The notes beneath the pieces were generated by a model. It was not told where the DNA came from and searched no databases. It worked only from the letters and a program-made list of their open reading frames with translations. This document shows positions 7,309 through 11,023 of a stretch of DNA of 11,023 nt, in pieces; within the stretch, counting starts at the first letter, position 1; the number at the start of each line of letters is the position of its first letter. Source of the stretch: DASWTL01 sp036405495 (GTDB lineage Bacteria > Bacteroidota > Bacteroidia > Sphingobacteriales > Sphingobacteriaceae); contig DASWXL010000072.1 of assembly GCA_036405495.1 (NCBI GenBank), forward strand, positions 1 through 11,023. The letters are read 5' to 3'. A program made the translations under genes and the position numbers.

Positions 7309-7722
7309 CTACTGGTTTCTTTTTAAGCGGTATTCGTACACTTTCAGGTCATCCCTGTATTTCGCCAGGAACATGCTGTCGCCCCTTACCTCATATGCAT
7401 AAGTCCCATCCAGAATAAGGCCCCAGTCAAAATCAGCCGTCCACATGTTCTGGTCCTCGAATTTAACCTGTTGATCATTAATAACGGTAACAGTTCCGGC
7501 TCCCCCTGCCGGGATCCTGTCTGGGTTGGCTGAACAATGGAAATTCGATCCGTTGAAGGTAATGGTGACATCACCGCGCTGCGGGGTTGCGGAACTCTCT
7601 GGGAACGAGTAGATGAAAGTTCCGGTGTACGTGCCTTTTAAACTTGTCAGATCTTCTTTTTCGCAGCTTCCGCTCATTAGTGAAAAGCTTAATAGCGATA
7701 AAAATAGTAGTTTCCTGGTCAT
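7309..7722 (-). CDS. Small, probably surface-exposed lipoprotein of unknown function
   Basis: This 137-residue protein has a lipoprotein signal peptide (MTRKLLFLSLLSFSLMSGSC, predicted lipidated C20). The residues after the cysteine read EKEDL. K22-E23-D24 fits the K-(D/E)2 pattern that sends some Bacteroidota lipoproteins to the cell surface, so surface display is likely but inferred. The mature part is about 117 residues, rich in beta-type segments (LKGTYTGTFIYSF, GDVTITFNGSNFHC, GTVTVINDQQVKFED, YAYEVRGDSMFLAKY, YEYRLKR). It reads like a lipocalin-like or small beta-barrel 'GTYxGTF' hypothetical family common in this phylum. C59 (in FHCSANP) is the only cysteine after the lipobox. It lies 60 bp after mazG and 71 bp before the sigma gene, all on one strand, so it might share a transcript with the sigma/barrel pair. 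Its function is unknown to me. Confidence 0.8.
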   Translation of the reverse strand: MTRKLLFLSLLSFSLMSGSCEKEDLTSLKGTYTGTFIYSFPESSATPQRGDVTITFNGSNFHCSANPDRIPAGGAGTVTVINDQQVKFEDQNMWTADFDWGLILDGTYAYEVRGDSMFLAKYRDDLKVYEYRLKRNQ

Positions 7723-7782
7723 AGTCTGTTAGTTAATTGCCTGTACGCATTCTCCTGAGAAAACGCTACAGGACATCCCAGA

Positions 7783-8589
7783 CTATTTCAATTTTTTGGC
7801 TTCATTCCAAAAGACATCCATTTCAGCAAGGGTCATGTCCTTTAAACTCCTGCCCGTTTCACCGGCTTTGTTCTCCAGATATTGAAAACGTTTAATAAAC
7901 TTTTTGTTGGTTTTTTCCAATGCATCTTCCGGATTGATGTCGACGAAGCGGGCGTAATTGATCAAAGAAAACAACAGGTCGCCAAATTCGTGCTCAGCTC
8001 TTTCTTTATCCACTTCGCCGTTTGCAACGTTAAACTCATCCCTGAACTCGCGCATCTCTTCTTCCACCTTTTCCCAGACCTGACTTTTTTCTTCCCAGTC
8101 AAAGCCTACGCCTCTGGCTTTTTCCTGTATACGCGATGCTTTTACGAGGGCGGGTAAAGACGCCGGAACGCCGGCCAGTACGGAACGGTTGCCTTCTTTT
8201 AATTTGATCTGTTCCCAGTTACGCTTCACTTCCTGTTCATCTGCAACGTTGATGTCGCCGTAAATATGCGGATGTCGGTTAATGAGTTTATCACAGATGC
8301 CATTCAATACGTCGGTAATGGTAAATGCATGCTGTTCGGAAGCGATCCGCGCATAAAAGACCAGGTGAAGCATGATGTCGCCGATCTCCTTTTTGATCTC
8401 ATCCATGTCGCCTTCAAGGATGGAGTCGGAAAGTTCGTATGTTTCCTCAATGGTTAAGTGGCGCAACGTTTCCATAGTCTGTTTTTTATCCCATGGACAC
8501 TGTTCACGGAGGGTGTTCATAATTGTCAACAGTCTTTCGAAAGATGTGGCAGGCGTTTGGGCGGCAGGAGGGGCGATGTTCTGAGGCAT
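7783..8589 (-). CDS. mazG: MazG nucleoside triphosphate pyrophosphohydrolase
   Basis: MazG hydrolyses (d)NTPs to the monophosphate and pyrophosphate, cleaning the nucleotide pool and, in E. coli, affecting ppGpp. The protein has two tandem MazG domains. Counting from the chosen start, domain 1 carries EETYE (48-52) and EIGD (68-71) followed by RHPHIYGD (105-112). Domain 2 carries EEEMRE (176-181) and EFGD (201-204). Both EExxE...ExxD magnesium-binding sets are complete. CPWDKKQT near the N-terminus and GVGFDWEEKSQVWEKVEEE in the centre are standard for the family. I chose ATG at 8589-8587 (268 residues) over the TTG two codons upstream. Residues before about 15 (MPQNIAPPAAQTPATS) are a short disordered extension. 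It faces away from the KTSC genes across a 99-bp gap and precedes the lipoprotein by 60 bp. Confidence 0.95.
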   Translation of the reverse strand: MPQNIAPPAAQTPATSFERLLTIMNTLREQCPWDKKQTMETLRHLTIEETYELSDSILEGDMDEIKKEIGDIMLHLVFYARIASEQHAFTITDVLNGICDKLINRHPHIYGDINVADEQEVKRNWEQIKLKEGNRSVLAGVPASLPALVKASRIQEKARGVGFDWEEKSQVWEKVEEEMREFRDEFNVANGEVDKERAEHEFGDLLFSLINYARFVDINPEDALEKTNKKFIKRFQYLENKAGETGRSLKDMTLAEMDVFWNEAKKLK

Positions 8590-8688
8590 ATTCAAAATTT
8601 TGCGATAAAATTAACAAAGCTTAAGGGCATTCCAATAGATGACAGGAATGGAAAGATTTTTGTTCGCAAATACTTTTTTGGCAATTCA

Positions 8689-8907
8689 ATGAAAAAATAT
8701 CCTGTCGAATCGTCAGTCATGACATCTGCGGGTTACGACGCAGAAACACGTATCCTGGAAGTGCAATTCAAGAATGGAGGAGCCGTTCGTCAGTACTATG
8801 ACGTTTCTCAGGCGCTGTTTGATGATTTTATGGCGGCTGAATCGGCTGGTGATTTTTTCAATTTACACATCAATGGCAAGTATCCAGAAAAAAGAGTGGA
8901 TAGATAG
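8689..8907 (+). CDS. KTSC domain protein, first of a tandem pair
   Basis: This is a 72-residue protein consisting of a single KTSC domain, named for its occurrence at the C-terminus of some lysyl-tRNA synthetases. Its function is unknown; RNA binding has been proposed. The pattern SSVMTSAGYDAETRILEVQFKNGG...F...SAGDFFN..INGKYP spans nearly the whole protein. The usual central YxY before the DVP-like turn reads RQY here (RQYYDVS), so the first tyrosine is replaced. I chose ATG at 8689. The frame stays open upstream to 8458, but that would overlap the start of mazG on the other strand, and MKKYPVESSV is a natural domain start. A T-rich TACTTTTTTG at 8671-8680 could be part of its promoter, though no -33 element at proper spacing is visible. 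The second KTSC gene follows after seven bases. Confidence 0.85.
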   Translation: MKKYPVESSVMTSAGYDAETRILEVQFKNGGAVRQYYDVSQALFDDFMAAESAGDFFNLHINGKYPEKRVDR

Positions 8908-8914
8908 AGAGGTT

Positions 8915-9136
8915 ATGAAACGTGCTAGTGTGAGTTCTTCGGTGTTCGAAAGTATCGGATATGATCTCAGCAGACAGATCCTGGAAGTGCAGTTTAAAGA
9001 GAACGGAAAACCGGTATGCCAATATACCAATATACCGATGCGGGTGTTCCGGGCATTAATGTTCACCGCTTCAAAAGGAAGTTATTTTCTGCAGAAAATA
9101 AAAGGCAGATATCCGGAGATACAAGTATCGAAATGA
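8915..9136 (+). CDS. KTSC domain protein, second of a tandem pair
   Basis: This 73-residue single-domain KTSC protein is a diverged paralog of the gene just upstream. By eye about 30 positions are identical over the shared 65, including GYD, ILEVQFK, QY and GxYPE. The central motif reads CQYTNIP, again lacking the first tyrosine of the family YxY. Conserved features are SSSVFESIGYD near the N-terminus and SKGSYFLQKIKGRYPE near the C-terminus. It starts at the ATG at 8915, seven bases after the first gene's stop; the frame open upstream from 8774 only shadows the first gene. A purine-rich AGAGAGG spans the first gene's stop but sits only two bases from this ATG. The pair is probably one transcript, possibly giving two subunits of a mixed dimer. 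It ends exactly against the stop codon of the acetyltransferase on the other strand. Confidence 0.85.
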   Translation: MKRASVSSSVFESIGYDLSRQILEVQFKENGKPVCQYTNIPMRVFRALMFTASKGSYFLQKIKGRYPEIQVSK

Positions 9137-9658
9137 TCAGGAAACCTCTGATCTCATGATGTAATCGGTTTGAGGATCATCCCCAAACTGAAAGGGGTGT
9201 TCTCCGATCTTTTGAAATCCATTGCGTTCATAGAAGCGGATCGCTTTTGGGTTGCTTTCCCATACGCCAAGCCAAATGTACTGCAAAGCTCGTTCAAGTG
9301 CTGTCTTCCGGGCTATTCTGAGCATCTTTTCTCCTATTCTTAAATTCTGGAATTCCGGCTTTACGTAGATGCGCTGAATTTCAAGGGAGTGAGGGTCATG
9401 GATATCCGTTTGAGCTTCGTGGAAGTTTAATTTGATGTAACCGGCAACTTCATCGTTCACCAACGCGAAGTAAAATAAGCTGTGTTCATTCGTCAGTTCG
9501 GTTGTTAGCTGGCCGATGTCAAATGCCTTATCCATATATGCCTTCATGTTTTCAGGCTTATTTAAATGCGCGAAGGCCTTGTCAAAAGTTTCGGTCGCAA
9601 GTCTCCGGAGTACTCCGGCTTCATTGATTCCGATCCTTCTGAAAGTAATTTGTTTCAT
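9137..9658 (-). CDS. GNAT acetyltransferase, PaiA-like
   Basis: This is a GNAT-fold N-acetyltransferase of 173 residues that uses acetyl-CoA. It resembles PaiA, the Bacillus spermidine/spermine acetyltransferase, more than a generic GNAT. The segments TFDKAFAHLNKPENMKAYMDKAF, QLTTEL, FYFALVNDEVAGYIKLN, LEIQRIYVKPEFQ, IWLGVWESNPKAIRFYERNGF and GDDPQTDYIM follow the PaiA pattern in order. The acetyl-CoA phosphate loop at about 104-109 reads QNLRIG, where many relatives have QGKGIG, so one glycine is replaced by Arg, a substitution some functional members may tolerate. I chose ATG at 9658-9656; a TTG two codons upstream falls inside the -7 promoter element and is unlikely. Polyamine acetylation is a reasonable guess, but the substrate could be another amine. 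Confidence 0.86.
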   Translation of the reverse strand: MKQITFRRIGINEAGVLRRLATETFDKAFAHLNKPENMKAYMDKAFDIGQLTTELTNEHSLFYFALVNDEVAGYIKLNFHEAQTDIHDPHSLEIQRIYVKPEFQNLRIGEKMLRIARKTALERALQYIWLGVWESNPKAIRFYERNGFQKIGEHPFQFGDDPQTDYIMRSEVS

Positions 9659-9661
9659 TGA

Positions 9662-9689
9662 CAAATATTCTTTTGTTTAAGGAAAACAA
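9662..9689 (-). promoter_or_regulatory. Promoter of the PaiA-like gene, possibly leaderless
   Basis: Read on the minus strand, TTG (9689-9687) is followed by a 17-base spacer and AATATTTG (9669-9662), one base from the Bacteroidota -7 consensus TAnnTTTG. The spacing is within the known range. The -7 element ends three bases before the ATG at 9658, so transcription would begin at or next to the start codon. Confidence 0.5.
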
Positions 9690-9702
9690 CGGGATAATTC
9701 GG

Positions 9703-9729
9703 TTGTAAATTTAGATAAAACTATAATTG
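9703..9729 (+). promoter_or_regulatory. Candidate promoter of the DinB-fold gene
   Basis: TTG (9703-9705), a 16-base spacer and TATAATTG (9722-9729), one base from TAnnTTTG, lie upstream of the DinB-fold gene. Transcription would start near 9733, giving a leader of about 18 bases. The spacer is slightly short. Confidence 0.4.
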
Positions 9730-9750
9730 TAAACCCTAAAAGATGAAACA

Positions 9751-10293
9751 ATGAAAACTAAAAACTCTGTTTTAAGAAAGGCCATTCTGGTGGTTTTAGT
9801 GATGGGGATGAGTGTTGGTCCGTTGCTGGCTGCCGGCCCCGGTGAGAAAGCTGCAGAATGGAAGCGTGCAAAGGAGTACACCAAAGAGTATCTCGATGCC
9901 ATGCCCGAATCGGGGATTAACTATAAGCCTACACCGGAAGTACGTTCTTTTGCGGAGCAGATGCTTCACATAGCCAATGCCAACTACCTGTTTGCCGCAA
10001 CAGCGTCCGGAAAAACTAATCCTAACCAGGGAAAAGACCTTGAAAAAATGGATGATCTTAAAAGCAGGGAAGCGCTTACCAAGGCTGTCATGGATAGCTA
10101 TGATTTTGTGATCAACTCTCTGCAGGACGTTGAGGAAGGGAAAATGAAGGAGAAGGTCAGCATTTTCAAAATGGAGATGGACAGAGGTACGGCTTACGAA
10201 AAAGCTTTTGAACACCAAACGCATCATCGCGGCCAGACCACGGTTTATCTGCGACTTAAAGGTGTTAAACCGCCACAGGAAAAGTTGTTTTAA
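9751..10293 (+). CDS. Secreted DinB-fold protein (putative metal-dependent hydrolase)
   Basis: This 180-residue protein begins with a signal peptide (MKTKNSVLRKAILVVLVMGMSVGPLLAA, cleavage probably near 28), so the mature protein of about 152 residues would lie in the periplasm or outside. The rest is a four-helix DinB/YfiT-like domain: KPTPEVRSFAEQMLHIANANYLF (59-81) and FEHQTHHRGQTTVYLRLKG (153-171). H73, H155 and H159 (HxxxH) form the expected three-histidine metal site. DinB-family members include thiol transferases and damage-inducible proteins of unclear activity; most are cytoplasmic, so the export signal is notable. It is transcribed away from the acetyltransferase across a 92-bp gap and ends at a strong terminator shared with the SRPBCC gene. 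The specific reaction is unknown. Confidence 0.85.
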   Translation: MKTKNSVLRKAILVVLVMGMSVGPLLAAGPGEKAAEWKRAKEYTKEYLDAMPESGINYKPTPEVRSFAEQMLHIANANYLFAATASGKTNPNQGKDLEKMDDLKSREALTKAVMDSYDFVINSLQDVEEGKMKEKVSIFKMEMDRGTAYEKAFEHQTHHRGQTTVYLRLKGVKPPQEKLF

Positions 10294-10309
10294 AAAATAA
10301 ACATAATTG

Positions 10310-10338
10310 AAAAACCTGCTCATACAGCAGGTTTTTTT
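10310..10338. terminator. Strong bidirectional intrinsic terminator
   Basis: AAAAACCTGCT (10310-10320) pairs perfectly with AGCAGGTTTTT (10326-10336) around the loop CATAC. Seven Ts (10332-10338) follow on the plus strand, and on the minus strand the stem also ends in a T-run. It ends both the DinB-fold gene and the SRPBCC gene; the latter's stop codon (10337-10339) lies at its edge. Confidence 0.9.
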
Positions 10339-10891
10339 ATTGAACGGCCTGCATTTTTTTCTCCAATTGCGTCTTTAACTTTTCCAGCCCGGTTTTCAGA
10401 TCCCCACCTAACATTTCCTCCATATCCATAAATAATAGCATCAGATTCATTGGGTAATCCATTTTTCCGCTAAATCCCCATTTTACTTGCGTTTGATTTT
10501 CTGAAATACTGTCGGTAGTCATGTAAGCATCGTCGGTTGCCTGAAACGGCTCAATGAAGCGAAGCTCATAATCAATTCGCTCTCCTTCGGTAATTTTTTT
10601 GATCTCCTGTTCGCCCTTGCCCACTTCATCGTTTCCTTCCCAGGCAGAGATAAAGCCAACGGTTCCGTCAGTTCCTCTGTATTCTTTTTTCATGTTCGGG
10701 TCGCGGGTGGCCCACACGCTAAAATGATCCTGGTTCCTGAGCTGTTTGATGTAGGTAAAGACTTCCGCTTCAGGTCGGTTGATAACGATGTCGCGCTCTA
10801 CTGCATATTCCTTTTTAATAAAAAGGGCGGCAATTAATGCCACTGCCACGATGCCAACGATGACAATCAGTATGCTTTTGATAATTTTCAT
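10337..10891 (-). CDS. Membrane-anchored SRPBCC (polyketide cyclase-like) protein
   Basis: This 184-residue protein starts with an uncleaved-looking hydrophobic helix (about 4-24, IKSILIVIVGIVAVALIAALF) followed by KKEY. It continues with a START/SRPBCC-type ligand-binding fold at about 30-184: YAVERDIVINRPEAEVFTYI (29-48), GNDEVGKGEQEIKKITEGERIDYEL (86-110), a strand QVKWGFSGKM (135-144), and the long C-terminal helix LGGDLKTGLEKLKTQLEKKM (161-180). Such domains bind hydrophobic ligands in a deep pocket; many Bacteroidota copies carry this N-terminal anchor and have no known ligand. Whether the domain faces the periplasm is not settled: the single Lys before the helix and the KK after it give weak topology signals. 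A TATCTTAG at 10924-10917, one base from TAnnTTTG, is a possible -7 element about 25 bases upstream of the ATG at 10891, but no proper -33 element is visible. Confidence 0.87.
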   Translation of the reverse strand: MKIIKSILIVIVGIVAVALIAALFIKKEYAVERDIVINRPEAEVFTYIKQLRNQDHFSVWATRDPNMKKEYRGTDGTVGFISAWEGNDEVGKGEQEIKKITEGERIDYELRFIEPFQATDDAYMTTDSISENQTQVKWGFSGKMDYPMNLMLLFMDMEEMLGGDLKTGLEKLKTQLEKKMQAVQ

Positions 10892-11023
10892 GTTTCTTGA
10901 AATTTGATATTGTTGACTAAGATAAAAAATCTGGCAGGTAATTTTTCGTGTCGGGGGCAGCCTCTATGAACCATAATTTTAGTTGTAATAAAGAAGTTTA
11001 AACGATAGAATGCCCGAGTTTGT
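10892..11023. other. Intergenic end of window, possible start of a rightward gene
   Basis: These 132 bases hold no complete gene. They include the upstream region of the SRPBCC gene on the minus strand. On the plus strand, TAATTTTA (10974-10981) resembles a -7 element, and an ATG at 11010 opens a frame (MPEF...) that runs off the edge. The five visible codons are too few to identify a product. Confidence 0.3.

Noticed and set aside
8590..8595. TTG at 8595 as the mazG start
   Set aside because: An ATG only two codons downstream is the better start, and the upstream codons add nothing conserved.
8458..8688. Longer N-terminus for the first KTSC protein, using the frame open from 8458
   Set aside because: It would overlap the 5' end of mazG on the opposite strand, and the extra residues look like antisense translation, not a domain. 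The ATG at 8689 starts right at the KTSC domain.
9796..10323. Minus-strand frame of 175 codons opposite the DinB-fold gene
   Set aside because: It lies wholly antisense to a clear gene with family motifs, shows no recognisable domain and runs through the terminator.
11010..11023. Gene start MPEF... at the right edge
   Set aside because: Only five codons are visible; any product name would be a guess, so it is mentioned only within the intergenic entry.
1..11023. Mobile elements, CRISPR arrays, toxin-antitoxin or phage-defence genes
   Set aside because: No transposase, integrase, regularly spaced repeat, or defence-type domain is visible. MazG occurs in some toxin-antitoxin contexts, but no mazEF is present and the gene is the housekeeping form.

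Overview
The window looks like core chromosome of a Bacteroidota bacterium, most likely from the Sphingobacteriales or Chitinophagales. The evidence is the close match of the RluD-type synthase, Fmt, MazG and NamZ-like proteins to the usual forms in that phylum, the scarcity of Shine-Dalgarno sites, several elements resembling the Bacteroidota promoter consensus (TTG ... TAnnTTTG), and a lipoprotein with a K-(D/E)2-like surface-export signal. This assignment comes from reading the proteins, not from a search. I see no insertion sequence, phage gene, CRISPR array, tRNA or rRNA.

Layout. Left part (1-2498): a 5'-truncated RluD-type pseudouridine synthase and a class IV aminotransferase run rightward, probably as one unit. 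They converge on fmt (methionyl-tRNA formyltransferase, minus strand). Upstream of fmt is a 262-bp gap with three perfect GTCAAAA heptamers. Middle-left (2761-5354): a lipoprotein form of the DUF1343/NamZ exo-N-acetylmuramidase faces away from a LolC/LolE-type ABC permease. Between them lies a near-perfect 17-bp inverted repeat.

Middle (5404-8589, all minus): reading downstream, mazG, a small lipoprotein, an ECF sigma factor, and a protein with a short cytoplasmic head, one inner-membrane helix, a long periplasmic linker and a predicted outer-membrane beta-barrel. The last two genes overlap by 17 bp. This pair fits the 'dual membrane-spanning anti-sigma factor' arrangement described in Bacteroides and is the most interesting system in the window: one polypeptide could carry a signal from the outer membrane to a cytoplasmic sigma factor.

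Right part (8689-10891): two tandem single-domain KTSC proteins of unknown function, a PaiA-like GNAT acetyltransferase that meets them end to end at a shared TGATCA, a secreted DinB-fold protein, and a membrane-anchored SRPBCC protein. The last two converge on a strong bidirectional terminator. The final 132 bp hold no complete gene.

Most genes are housekeeping or envelope-related. Functional links are inferred mainly for the sigma/barrel pair and the KTSC pair; the other neighbours need not work together.
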